A stretch of 64,000 bases of DNA from Methylomonas aurea (GTDB lineage Bacteria; Pseudomonadota; Gammaproteobacteria; Methylococcales; Methylomonadaceae), in contig NZ_JANIBM010000008.1 of assembly GCF_024505045.1 (NCBI RefSeq), positions 1 through 64,000 of the forward strand, given 5' to 3'. Position 1 is the stretch's first letter, and every line of letters starts with the position of its first letter. Positions 17,592 to 26,907 of the stretch are shown in pieces. A program made the position numbers and the translations under genes. Below the pieces are notes generated by a model, which was not told where the DNA came from, did no database searches, and worked only from the letters and a program-made list of their open reading frames with translations.

Positions 17592-18812
17592 TTAACCGTT
17601 GTAGCGTTGGAAAATCAGCGTAGCGTTGGTGCCGCCGAAACCGAAGCTGTTCGACATCACGGTATTCAACGTCACGTTGTCCTGGTATTCCCGGACGATG
17701 GGGATACCGGCTGCGCCGGGGTCGAGCTGGGTGATGTTGGCCGACGCACTCAAGAAGTTCTCTTCCATCATCAGTAGCGAATAAATCGCTTCGTTGACAC
17801 CGGCTGCACCGAGGGCATGGCCGGTCAGGGATTTGGTCGAGCTGACTCTAGGCACGGCATCGGCGCCGAATACCGCTCGCATCGCTTCCAATTCGCGGGT
17901 ATCGCCGACCGGCGTGCTGGTGCCGTGGGCGTTGATGTAGTCGATCGGGTCGTGTACGGTCGCCAGCGCCATTTGCATGCAGCGCACCGCGCCTTCGCCG
18001 GAAGGCTGCACCATGTCGTAGCCGTCCGAGGTGGCGCCGTAGCCGACCAGTTCGGCGTAGATTTTGGCGCCGCGAGCCTTGGCGTGCTCGAGTTCCTCGA
18101 TGACCAAAACCCCGCCGCCGCCGGAGATCACGAAACCGTCGCGGGTTTCGTCGTAGGGGCGCGATGCCGTCTCCGGCGTGTCGTTATATTTGGACGACAA
18201 TGCGCCCATCGCGTCGAACATGACCGACATGGTCCAGTGCAGTTCCTCGCCGCCGCCGGCAAACACGATATCCTGCTTGCCGAGTTGAATCAGTTCCTGG
18301 GCGTGGCCGATGCAGTGGGCGCTGGTCGCGCAAGCCGAACTGATCGAATAATTGACGCCCTTGATTTTGAACGGCGTGGCCAGACAGGCGGTGTTGGTGC
18401 TGGACATGGCGCGGGTCACCATGTACGGGCCGACTTTTTTGACGCCTTTTGAGCGCAGTATGTCGGCGGAATCGACCAGATTCGAGGTGGACGGCCCGCC
18501 GGAACCCATCACCAAACCGGTGCGGATATTGGAGATGTCGCTCTCTTCCAGGCCGGAGTCGGCGATGGCTTGTTCCATCGCCAAGTAATTGAAGGCGGCG
18601 CCGTCGCCCATGAAGCGTTTGATTTTGCGGTCTATCGCCTCGTCAAGATCGATGTTAACCGGACCGTGGACGTGGCTTCTGAATCCGAGTTCCTGGTAGA
18701 CCGGAGCGTGAACGATGCCGGAACGGCCGCGTCGCAACGAAGCGACGACTTCGTCCCGGTTATTGCCGATGCTGGAAACGATCCCCAAACCTGTTACAAC
18801 CGCGCGTCTCAT
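17592..18812 (-). CDS. fabB: 3-oxoacyl-[ACP] synthase I (FabB)
   Basis: A 406-residue condensing enzyme. The start is set at the ATG at 18812, preceded by AAGGAAA, giving the normal N-terminus [18 protein letters not shown]; an upstream in-frame extension to 18908 runs into the fabA end and is rejected. The catalytic Cys-His-His triad is present: [23 protein letters not shown] and [13 protein letters not shown]. FabB elongates unsaturated fatty acids after FabA makes the cis double bond, and the gene directly follows fabA in the classic fabAB operon. Confidence 0.96.
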   Translation of the reverse strand: MRRAVVTGLGIVSSIGNNRDEVVASLRRGRSGIVHAPVYQELGFRSHVHGPVNIDLDEAIDRKIKRFMGDGAAFNYLAMEQAIADSGLEESDISNIRTGLVMGSGGPSTSNLVDSADILRSKGVKKVGPYMVTRAMSSTNTACLATPFKIKGVNYSISSACATSAHCIGHAQELIQLGKQDIVFAGGGEELHWTMSVMFDAMGALSSKYNDTPETASRPYDETRDGFVISGGGGVLVIEELEHAKARGAKIYAELVGYGATSDGYDMVQPSGEGAVRCMQMALATVHDPIDYINAHGTSTPVGDTRELEAMRAVFGADAVPRVSSTKSLTGHALGAAGVNEAIYSLLMMEENFLSASANITQLDPGAAGIPIVREYQDNVTLNTVMSNSFGFGGTNATLIFQRYNG

Positions 18813-18822
18813 GCTGGTTTCC

Positions 18823-19338
18823 TTAGAAATCCTGAGTGGAAGTAAATAAGCCGACCCGCAAATCGGTGGCTTCGTAGATTTGTTTGCCGTCGACTTCCAT
18901 GACCGCATCGGCGATGCCCATCACCAGCTTGCGCATGATCACGCGCTTCAAGTCGATTTTGTAGGTGACTTTTTTTGCGGTCGGCAACACTTGGCCGGTA
19001 AATTTCACTTCGCCGCAGCCCAGAGCCCGGCCTTTACCCGGTCCGCCGAGCCAGCACAGATAAAATCCGATCAATTGCCACATCGCATCCAGGCCCAGAC
19101 AGCCGGGCATTACCGGGTCGCCTTGGAAATGGCAGGCAAAAAACCACAGGTCGGGGTGGATATCCAGTTCGGCGATGATTTCGCCCTTGCCGTATTTGCC
19201 GCCTTCGTCGGAAATGTGGACGATGCGGTCCATCATCAGCATGTTGGGAAGCGGTAGCTGCGCGTTTTCCGGGCCGTAAAGCTCGCCCCGGCCGGACATT
19301 AATAATTCTTCGCGCGTGAAACTGTGCTGCTTCTCCAT
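18823..19338 (-). CDS. fabA: 3-hydroxydecanoyl-[ACP] dehydratase/isomerase (FabA)
   Basis: A 171-residue hot-dog-fold enzyme that dehydrates 3-hydroxydecanoyl-ACP and isomerises the product to the cis-3 form, starting unsaturated fatty acid synthesis. The active-site His lies in [19 protein letters not shown] and the partner Asp in the following [12 protein letters not shown]. Its length equals the usual 171-172 residues. The next gene, 10 bp on, is fabB. A FabR or FadR operator was not identified by eye. Confidence 0.96.
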   Translation of the reverse strand: MEKQHSFTREELLMSGRGELYGPENAQLPLPNMLMMDRIVHISDEGGKYGKGEIIAELDIHPDLWFFACHFQGDPVMPGCLGLDAMWQLIGFYLCWLGGPGKGRALGCGEVKFTGQVLPTAKKVTYKIDLKRVIMRKLVMGIADAVMEVDGKQIYEATDLRVGLFTSTQDF

Positions 19339-19414
19339 CCAATGATTACCTGATTTGTGGGTTCAAAAACATCCAACATTATCCAATAATCAAGTTAAAA
19401 AATCAGCTCAATTT

Positions 19415-21331
19415 TTATCCCGGCATTACGTCACGCAGCAGATCGTCGACTTTCAGCGAGTTGCGTTGCAGGCGTTGTTGGTAGATCAGCGTATACATCA
19501 AAACCGACGCGACGTAGCCGCGGGTCTCCTTGTAGGGAATGTTTTCGATCCAGATATCGGCCGGTTGGCTGCGGCCGCTAGGCAGCCAGCGCTTGATTTT
19601 GCTGGCGCCGGCATTGTAGGCCGCCGCCGCCAGCGCATAATGGCCGCCGAACTGGCTTAGCAGCTTCTTGAAGTAAAAGGCGCCGTACTTGAGATTGAGC
19701 TCGGCTTGAAACAGGTTGTCGTCATCGCCCCAGCGGTCGCGCAGATCGGCGGCGATTTGGCGGCCGGTTTGCGGCATCACCTGCATCAATCCTTTCGCTC
19801 CGGCGGGCGAGTCGGCCTGGCTGTCAAAGGCGCTCTCCTGGCGGATCAAACCGTAGATCACGGCGGGATCCAACTGTCTTTCCGCCGCGATTTGTCCGAT
19901 TTCCCGACTGTATTCCAGCGGAAAACGCAGTTCGACATCGTCCCAATGGTTGGCTTTGGCGACGGTGGCGATGGCTAGCGCCGGCGCGTGCCAGCGTTGC
20001 GCCAGCTTAGCCGCAACTGGCAGTAAGCTCGGTTCCAATTTGGCGACGGCAAATTGCCATTGGCGCCTGGCTTCCGCCGGCCGCTTCAATAGCAGTAATT
20101 CGCTTGCCGCTTGAAACTCCGCTCTGTCGCTCAACGCTTGCAATTCGGATTCGGCGACTTGCAACGGTTGGTGTGCCAGTGCTATTGCCTGGCCGGATTT
20201 GGCGGCCGCCAGAAACCCGTAAAAACTGCGGTTTTTCGCCAATTCGGCGAATGCGCTGCTGGCGGCGGCGCTTTGGCCGGTCGCCGCCAAAGCCCGCGCC
20301 TGCCAGTAACGCCATTTGTCGCGGGTTTTCTCCTCGGCGTTCAAGCGGCCGATAGCGGCCGACACGCCCTGCCAATCCTGGATGTTCAACGCCGCCCGTA
20401 CCCGCCATTCCCGGCTCGATTCGTCGTCGGTCTCCAAGCGCGACAAGCGGGAGTAGGCCTGAGCGTCGTGTTTTAAAGCCAGGGCCAGGGCCAGTTGTTT
20501 TTCGATATCGGCGGCGCGGTCCGCGGCCAACGTTTGCTTGGACTTTTCTTGGTCCCAGAATTTTGCCGCCGCTGCCGCGTCGCGATCCAGCCAGCGTTCG
20601 ACGGCATGGCCGAACAAGTCCGCGGCGTGCGTCGGATGCTGGCGCCACTCGGTTTCGGTCTGCATGCTTTCCGGCTGCCGGTGCAGTTTCAGCCACAGTC
20701 CGGCCAACTCCAGTTCGCTGCCGGCCAGATAGCGGGTCAGGTATTCGGCCAGTGCGGCATTGTCGCGTTTCAACGCGGCGTGGAAACGTTGCCAGACCAG
20801 GTCGGGGGCGAAGTAAGGCGAAGCTTGGTAAGCCGCGAACAGGCCGTCGCAAATGTTCGGTTGCGACTTGCCGTTCAGCCAAAGCGTGCGGGCCAGACTG
20901 AACGCTTCCGGAGTTTGCCCGGTCTCGAGGTAGGCCAGGCCGGCGTAACATTGCAACGCGCTGTCGTCGCTGCCTTGGTAATATCGCAAAAACTCCTGCC
21001 AGCGTTTTTGTTCGGCCAAATACGCCAACCATTTCGGTTTGAGCAAACCGGCGTAGCGGTTGGTTGCGTAATCGGCCAGAAATTGGCGGATCTCGCCGTC
21101 GGCCGACAAGCGGCCTTTAAGCCATTGGTATTGCAAATACGGATACAACGGGTAACTTTGCAGCGTAGTGGCAAGTGCGCGATAGTCGGTTTCGCGGTTG
21201 GCGGCGATGGCTTGCTCGGCCTGAACGAACCGTTGGCGTGAATCGGCCAGTTCCGCCTCGCCGGCCGTCGCTGCCGCCGGCAGCAAGCTGCCGATCGCCG
21301 CGGCAAGCATCAGATGTAGGATAAAAGACAT
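19415..21331 (-). CDS. slt: Soluble lytic murein transglycosylase
   Basis: A 638-residue periplasmic enzyme that cleaves peptidoglycan glycan strands with formation of 1,6-anhydromuramic acid. The ATG at 21331 gives a signal peptide (LHLMLAAAIGSLLPAAATAGE); the same frame stays open to 21988 but that part lies under the divergent ABC transporter gene. The large alpha-helical superhelix fills the first 450 residues. The C-terminal lysozyme-like domain has the catalytic Glu in YGLIRQESAFDSQADSPAGA, then KGLMQVMPQTG and ALAAAAYNAGASKIKRWL. Length is close to E. coli Slt70 (645 residues). Confidence 0.94.
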   Translation of the reverse strand: MSFILHLMLAAAIGSLLPAAATAGEAELADSRQRFVQAEQAIAANRETDYRALATTLQSYPLYPYLQYQWLKGRLSADGEIRQFLADYATNRYAGLLKPKWLAYLAEQKRWQEFLRYYQGSDDSALQCYAGLAYLETGQTPEAFSLARTLWLNGKSQPNICDGLFAAYQASPYFAPDLVWQRFHAALKRDNAALAEYLTRYLAGSELELAGLWLKLHRQPESMQTETEWRQHPTHAADLFGHAVERWLDRDAAAAAKFWDQEKSKQTLAADRAADIEKQLALALALKHDAQAYSRLSRLETDDESSREWRVRAALNIQDWQGVSAAIGRLNAEEKTRDKWRYWQARALAATGQSAAASSAFAELAKNRSFYGFLAAAKSGQAIALAHQPLQVAESELQALSDRAEFQAASELLLLKRPAEARRQWQFAVAKLEPSLLPVAAKLAQRWHAPALAIATVAKANHWDDVELRFPLEYSREIGQIAAERQLDPAVIYGLIRQESAFDSQADSPAGAKGLMQVMPQTGRQIAADLRDRWGDDDNLFQAELNLKYGAFYFKKLLSQFGGHYALAAAAYNAGASKIKRWLPSGRSQPADIWIENIPYKETRGYVASVLMYTLIYQQRLQRNSLKVDDLLRDVMPG

Positions 21332-21400
21332 GATAGCTTCCCCGATAGCCGGACCATTAGGCCCGGCTATAAGTTTTGCCGCGGCCACCGGACCATTATA

Positions 21401-23230
21401 ATGGCTAAACCTAACCGAATTCGTTTCCAGACTTTGAAAATCGCTCCCGCTCCGAACCGCTTCGAATACTCCTGGCGTTACATCTACGGTATCGCTCTTA
21501 AACACAAAAAGCAGTTGCTGGCCGGGCATCTGATGGCGATCATGGCGACCGTGGCCAGCGTGCCGGTGCCGCTGCTGATGCCCTTGCTGGTCGACGAAGT
21601 ATTGTTGCACCATCCCGGCATGGTTTTGGCCACGCTCGATCCCTGGTTGCCGGCGGAATGGCGCACGCCTTTCGTCTATATCGGCGCGATTTTGCTGGCC
21701 AGCTTGTTGCTGCGCCTGTTCGCATTGGCCTTGAACATCAGCCAGACCCGGCAGTTTTGCAATATCGCCAAGGACGTGGTGTTCCGGATCAGAGCCAGTC
21801 TGGTCGAGCATTTGCAGCATATCTCGATGTCGGAATACGAAAGCCTGGGCAGCGGTACGGTCAGTTCGCACATGGTGACCGATCTCGATACTCTCGATAA
21901 CTTCATCGGCACCACAATCAGCAAATTGCTGGTCGCAGTGTTGACGGTATTCGGCACGGCATTGATTTTGTTGTGGATGCACTGGCAACTGGGATTGTTC
22001 ATCATTTTTTTGAATCCGCTAGTGATTTACCTGGCGAAGGCGGTCGGTTCCCGGGTCAAGGAATTGAAGGCCAACGAGAACAAAGCCTATGCCGTGTTCC
22101 AGCAGGCCTTGAGCGAGACTTTGGAAGCGATACACCAGATCCGGGCCAGTAACCGCGAAGAGCATTACTGTCGGCAATTGGTCAACAGTGCGCTGGCCGT
22201 GAAAAACCATTCCACGATTTATGCCTGGAAGAGCGATGCGACGGTGCGGCTGAGTTTTCTGACCTTTTTGTTCGGCTTCGATATTTTCCGGGCCACCGCA
22301 ATGTTGATGGTGCTGTATTCCAACCTCAGCATCGGCGAAATGTTGGCGGTATTCGGTTACTTGTGGTTCATGATGGCGCCGGTTCAGGAAATCCTCAGTA
22401 TTCAACAATCGTTTTATGCGGCGAAAGCCGCATTAACGCGGGTCAATCAATTGGCTGGTCTGGAGCGCGAACCCTACTACCCGCATCAGGCCAATCCGTT
22501 CCTAGGCAAGAAAACCGTTTCGGTCAGCGTCAAAGACTTGCATTTCAGTTACAAGGACGAGCCGGTGCTGAACGGCATCAATTTGTCGATTCCGGCCGGC
22601 GAAAAAATTGCGCTGGTCGGCGCCAGCGGCGGCGGCAAATCGACGCTGGCGCAAACCTTGATCGGACTCTATCCGCCCGGCAGCGGCATGATTTACTTCG
22701 ATGGCGTGCCGCTGGACCAGATCGGCCTTGACGTGGTGCGCGAGCACGTGGCTACAGTACTGCAACATCCGGCGCTGCTGAACGATACGATACGCGCCAA
22801 TCTGACCCTGGGCCGCGAAATCGCCGACGCGGCGTTGTGGCAGGCGCTGGAGATCGCGCAGTTGAAACATGTCGTGGCCGACTTGGCAGACGGATTGGAC
22901 ACGGTGGTCGGCCGCCAGGGCATGCGCCTGTCCGGCGGCCAACGCCAGCGCATGGCGATTGCGCGAATGATCGTCAGCCAGCCGGCTGTGGTGATTCTGG
23001 ACGAAGCCACTTCGGCGTTGGACAGCGAAACCGAGTACAAGCTGCACCAGGCTTTGAACGGCTTCCTGGAAGGCCGCACCACGATCATCATCGCCCACCG
23101 TTTGAGTGCGGTGAAACAGGCCGACCATGTCTACGTGTTCGAACAGGGCCGAATTTGCGAGCAAGGTAAACACGAGGCGCTGATTCAACAAAACGGCTTA
23201 TACGCCAAACTTTACGGCGATTATCAATGA
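21401..23230 (+). CDS. ABC exporter, fused membrane and ATPase domains
   Basis: A 609-residue half-transporter of the MsbA/MdlB type. The membrane domain of about six helices covers residues 25-340. The nucleotide-binding domain follows with Walker A GASGGGKST, Q-loop region, signature LSGGQRQRMAIAR, Walker B VVILDEATSALD and switch His in IIIAHRLSAV. Homodimers of such proteins export lipids, peptides or drugs; the cargo is not evident. Its end overlaps the start of the RNase AM gene by four bases (ATGA). It is divergent from slt, with a 70-bp promoter region between. Confidence 0.9.
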   Translation: MAKPNRIRFQTLKIAPAPNRFEYSWRYIYGIALKHKKQLLAGHLMAIMATVASVPVPLLMPLLVDEVLLHHPGMVLATLDPWLPAEWRTPFVYIGAILLASLLLRLFALALNISQTRQFCNIAKDVVFRIRASLVEHLQHISMSEYESLGSGTVSSHMVTDLDTLDNFIGTTISKLLVAVLTVFGTALILLWMHWQLGLFIIFLNPLVIYLAKAVGSRVKELKANENKAYAVFQQALSETLEAIHQIRASNREEHYCRQLVNSALAVKNHSTIYAWKSDATVRLSFLTFLFGFDIFRATAMLMVLYSNLSIGEMLAVFGYLWFMMAPVQEILSIQQSFYAAKAALTRVNQLAGLEREPYYPHQANPFLGKKTVSVSVKDLHFSYKDEPVLNGINLSIPAGEKIALVGASGGGKSTLAQTLIGLYPPGSGMIYFDGVPLDQIGLDVVREHVATVLQHPALLNDTIRANLTLGREIADAALWQALEIAQLKHVVADLADGLDTVVGRQGMRLSGGQRQRMAIARMIVSQPAVVILDEATSALDSETEYKLHQALNGFLEGRTTIIIAHRLSAVKQADHVYVFEQGRICEQGKHEALIQQNGLYAKLYGDYQ

Positions 23231-24060
23231 GCGACTTAATCTATGATTTGCATTGCCATTCGACCGCCTCGGACGGTGCTTTGCCGCCGGCCGAACTGGT
23301 CAACCGCGCCAAGCAGCAAGGCGTCGGCGTTCTGGCATTGACCGACCACGATACCGTGGCCGGTTTGGCCGAAGCCCGGCAGGCGGCGCAGGATTGCGGC
23401 ATTCGGTTGGTCCAGGGCATCGAGCTGTCCGCCGGCTTCGAAAGCCATTGTCTGCATATCGTCGGTCTGAACATCGATCCGACCAACAGCCGCTTGTTGG
23501 AAGGCATTGGCCGACAGCAAATCACCCGCGAGGAGCGGGCGCAAAAAATTGCGCAAAAACTGGTCAAGAAAGGCATCCCGGACGCCTATCCCGAGTTACG
23601 CGCCGCAGCCGGCAACGGCGAAATCACCCGCCTGCATTTCGCCGATTTTCTGGTCAAACACGGTTATGTCGAGACCCAGCAGGACGCTTTCGACCGTTAC
23701 CTGAGCAAAGGTAAACCCGGCTACGTGCCGACCGCCTGGGCGCCGTTGGCCGACTGCGTGGACTGGATCAGGCAGGCCGGCGGCGTTGCGGTGCTGGCGC
23801 ACCCATTGCGCTATAAGCTCAGCACGAAATGGTTGGACAAGGCGTTGATCCGGTTCAAGGCGGCGGGGGGGCAGGGGATCGAGGTCGTCACCGGCCGAGC
23901 CAGTATCGACGATATCCGCTTAAGTTACGGCTTTGCGCTAAAGCACGGCTTGTATGCTTCGCAGGGCTCGGATTTTCATGCACCGGGCAACCAGTATGTG
24001 GAATTGGGCCGCTTGGCGGCCTTGCCGGCGGGGGCCGATCCAGTCTGGAATTTGTTCTGA
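23227..24060 (+). CDS. rnm: PHP-domain phosphoesterase, RNase AM type
   Basis: A 277-residue PHP phosphoesterase. Metal ligands are visible in DLHCHSTASDG at the N-terminus, LALTDHDTVAG, VQGIELSA, LAHPLRY and GSDFHAPG. Proteins of this length and motif set (YciV/TrpH) hydrolyse 3',5'-nucleoside bisphosphates and act as a 5'-3' exonuclease trimming rRNA and small RNA 5' ends. The gene overlaps the upstream ABC exporter gene and is probably co-transcribed with it. It converges with the GGDEF-EAL gene, six bases apart. Confidence 0.9.
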   Translation: MSDLIYDLHCHSTASDGALPPAELVNRAKQQGVGVLALTDHDTVAGLAEARQAAQDCGIRLVQGIELSAGFESHCLHIVGLNIDPTNSRLLEGIGRQQITREERAQKIAQKLVKKGIPDAYPELRAAAGNGEITRLHFADFLVKHGYVETQQDAFDRYLSKGKPGYVPTAWAPLADCVDWIRQAGGVAVLAHPLRYKLSTKWLDKALIRFKAAGGQGIEVVTGRASIDDIRLSYGFALKHGLYASQGSDFHAPGNQYVELGRLAALPAGADPVWNLF

Positions 24061-24066
24061 CAACCT

Positions 24067-26907
24067 TCAGTCGGCGTCGAACAAAGCCCCGAATTCGTCC
24101 GGCGGCAACGGCTGGTTCCAATAAAAGCCTTGGGCTTTGTGGCAGCCGAGCTGATGCAGGCGCTCGGCCTGTTCCTGAGTCTCGACGCCTTCGGCCAACG
24201 TCAGTAGTCCCAACGTGTCGCCTAATTGCACAATGGCCTGGACGATGGCGGCGTCTTCGGCTTTGCCCGAACTCAAATCCTGGATGAAGGATTGGTCGAT
24301 CTTCAGTTTGTTGACTGCGAAACGTTTCAGATAGCTGAGCGAGGAGTAGCCGGTGCCGAAATCGTCGATCGCAAAGCTTACGCCCAGCGCTTTCAGGTCG
24401 GCAATTTGCTGAATCACGGTGGCGGTGTCGAACATCAACACCGATTCGGTCAGTTCCAATTCCAGATATTGCGGATCCAGACCCGATTCGGACAAGGCTG
24501 CTTGTACCGATTCCAGCAGGTTGCCGCGTTTGAACTGCAAGGCCGAGATATTCACCGTCACCAACAATTTGCAGCCGGCATCGTGCCAAAGCCGGTTTTG
24601 CCGGCAGGCTTCGCGCAATACCCAGTCGCCGATCGGCACGATCAGGCCGTTGTCTTCGGCAATCGGAATGAATTTGGCTGGCGGCACCATCGCTCCGTTG
24701 GCCGGCTGCCAGCGCAATAACGCTTCGGCGCCGATGATCTTGTTGTCGCGAATTGAATATTGCGGTTGGTAGTGCAGGCGGAATTCGTTTTGCTTCAATG
24801 CCGCGCGCAAGCCGTTCTCGATGTTCATCCGTTCGATCGAGGCCAAATTCATGTTGTGGGAAAAGAAACGGAAGGTGTTGCGGCCTTCGTTTTTTGCCGC
24901 ATACATCGCGGTATCGGCTTTATTCAACAAACCGTGGAAGTTCAAGCCGTCGTTGGGGTAGAGGCTGATGCCGATACTGAACGAGGTGCAAACCGTGACG
25001 CCTTCGATCAGGAACGGCTGATTAAGTTGGTCGAGAATTTTCAGTGCGATCTGGGCGATGGTATCGACGTCGGGAATGTCGGTCAGAATGATGATGAATT
25101 CGTCGCCGCCTTGCCGGCAAACGGTATCCACTTCGCGGACGCACTGGCACAGCCGTTCGGCGATGCCCTGCAGTAGTCGGTCGCCGACATCGTGGCCCAT
25201 CGTATCGTTGATGTTTTTAAAATGGTCCAGATCCAGAAACAACAAGCCGACCAGGCTGTTATTGCGCAAGGCATGGGCCATGGCCTGGTCGAAGCGGTCG
25301 CGCAGCAAGGTCCGGTTCGGCAGGTTGGTCAGCGGATCGTGGCGGGCCAAATACTCGATTTGGGCTTCGGCCGCCTTGCGTTCGGTGATGTCCGAGAAGA
25401 TACCGATGTAGTGGCTGACCGTACCGAGCGGGTCGCCGATCGTCGAAATCCCCAGCCAGGCCGGATAGAGTTCGCCGTTTTTGCGGGTGTCCCAGATTTC
25501 GCCCTGCCAATAACCGTTTTCATTCAAAGCCTGGCGGATGCGGCGGAAATGGCCGCTGTCGTCGTGCTCCGCATCCAGCATGGCCGGTTTCTTGCCGAGT
25601 ACTTCCTCGGCCCGGAAGCCGGTAATATTGGTATAAGCCTGGTTGCTGGAGACGATGGTCAAATCCGGGGCGCAGAGAAAGATGGCTTCGCCGCTGTTTT
25701 CGAACACCTTTGCCAGCAATTTCAAACGTTCGGCGGCGATTTTGCTGTCGGTGATGTCGGTATGGGTGCCGAGCATTCGCAACGGGCGGCCGTCGCCATC
25801 GCGTTCGACGATGCTGCCGATCGACAATATCCATTTCCAACCGCCGTCCGCGCAGCGTAAGCGGTATTCGAGCCGGTATTCGCCGATTTCGCCGGCGATG
25901 TAGGCCCGATAGCGCTCCAGCGCCGCCTGGCGGTCGTCGGGGTGCAGCCTTTCGGCCCAGGCGTCGATGTCGGCCGAGAAGCCGGCGGCGTCGTAACCGA
26001 GCATCGCCGAGTATTCGCGGTTGACGATGGTGGCTCCGGTCTGCGGGTCGATGTCGAAAAAGCCGAGTTTAGCCGCCTGCATCGACAAGCGCAGGCGCTC
26101 CTCGCTGTCGCTTAGGGCCTGCTGGGTCCGGCGCACTTCGCTGATATCGTGGGCGAGACCGTTAACGGCAATGACCCGGCCCTGTTCGTCGAAAATCGGC
26201 GTGGCATTCAGGCTCAACAGGCGGGCGCCACCGTCTCGGCAACGTAGTTCCAACTCGTAATTGGGCGGCTTGATGCCGTTTAAACTGGCCTGGATATGGC
26301 TGCGGGCGGCCAGATTAAGCGGATTATCGGTGGCCAGCGCAAAGCAATCGCCCAGGAGTTGTTCGGCCGGATAGCCGAGAATCTGCTCAACCGACGGTCC
26401 GAGGTAACTGAACGCGCCTTGCTGGTCCAACGAAAACAGAAAGTAATCCGAACTCAAACTCTCGACCAGGTCGCGGAAGCGCTGCTCGCTATGTCTCAGC
26501 AGGTTTTGCTGTTCGATCAGATTTTGCGTGGTGCGGTGGGCGCGCAATACGTATTCGATCCGGTGCGGCAACAGCGGCCATTGCACCGGCTTAGCTATGA
26601 AATCGGTAGCGCCGAGTTGGAAGGCTTCTTCCACTGCGCGCGTGTCTTCGATCGCCGTCATCATCACGACAGGGATGTTGCGGTCGGGAACAGCCCGCAT
26701 TTGCCGCAGGCAGGCGAAGCCGTCCAGCTCCGGCATCATCACATCCAGCAACACCAGATCGGGTTGCTCTTGGCAAAACAGACGAAAGCCCTCGTTCCCG
26801 TTCCCGGCTTCTAAAGTTCGGTAGCCGTGGGCGCGCAATACCTGGCCGACCAACATCCTGACCATGGCGTCGTCGTCGACAATCAGAATCTTCGGTTCGG
26901 TCGTCAT
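24067..26907 (-). CDS. Response regulator with three PAS, GGDEF and EAL domains
   Basis: A 946-residue cytoplasmic c-di-GMP enzyme. Order: receiver (phospho-acceptor Asp55 in VLLDVMMPELDG), three PAS domains (beginning near RFRDLVESLSSDYFLF, LRLSMQAAKLGFFDI and VFENSGEAIFLC), GGDEF with an intact motif (RQGGDEFIIIL) and EAL with AEALLRWQP, LELTESVLMF and IDDFGTGYSSLSYLKRF. Both catalytic domains look competent, so it may synthesise or degrade the messenger depending on input. Its start overlaps the previous gene's stop by four bases. It is the last of a six-gene cluster; the hybrid kinase two genes upstream, with a terminal HPt domain, is the likely phosphate donor. Confidence 0.92.
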   Translation of the reverse strand: MTTEPKILIVDDDAMVRMLVGQVLRAHGYRTLEAGNGNEGFRLFCQEQPDLVLLDVMMPELDGFACLRQMRAVPDRNIPVVMMTAIEDTRAVEEAFQLGATDFIAKPVQWPLLPHRIEYVLRAHRTTQNLIEQQNLLRHSEQRFRDLVESLSSDYFLFSLDQQGAFSYLGPSVEQILGYPAEQLLGDCFALATDNPLNLAARSHIQASLNGIKPPNYELELRCRDGGARLLSLNATPIFDEQGRVIAVNGLAHDISEVRRTQQALSDSEERLRLSMQAAKLGFFDIDPQTGATIVNREYSAMLGYDAAGFSADIDAWAERLHPDDRQAALERYRAYIAGEIGEYRLEYRLRCADGGWKWILSIGSIVERDGDGRPLRMLGTHTDITDSKIAAERLKLLAKVFENSGEAIFLCAPDLTIVSSNQAYTNITGFRAEEVLGKKPAMLDAEHDDSGHFRRIRQALNENGYWQGEIWDTRKNGELYPAWLGISTIGDPLGTVSHYIGIFSDITERKAAEAQIEYLARHDPLTNLPNRTLLRDRFDQAMAHALRNNSLVGLLFLDLDHFKNINDTMGHDVGDRLLQGIAERLCQCVREVDTVCRQGGDEFIIILTDIPDVDTIAQIALKILDQLNQPFLIEGVTVCTSFSIGISLYPNDGLNFHGLLNKADTAMYAAKNEGRNTFRFFSHNMNLASIERMNIENGLRAALKQNEFRLHYQPQYSIRDNKIIGAEALLRWQPANGAMVPPAKFIPIAEDNGLIVPIGDWVLREACRQNRLWHDAGCKLLVTVNISALQFKRGNLLESVQAALSESGLDPQYLELELTESVLMFDTATVIQQIADLKALGVSFAIDDFGTGYSSLSYLKRFAVNKLKIDQSFIQDLSSGKAEDAAIVQAIVQLGDTLGLLTLAEGVETQEQAERLHQLGCHKAQGFYWNQPLPPDEFGALFDAD

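Noticed and set aside
19415-21988. N-terminal extension of Slt to 21988
   Set aside because: The extension lies opposite the ABC exporter gene and lacks protein character; ATG 21331 gives a proper signal peptide.
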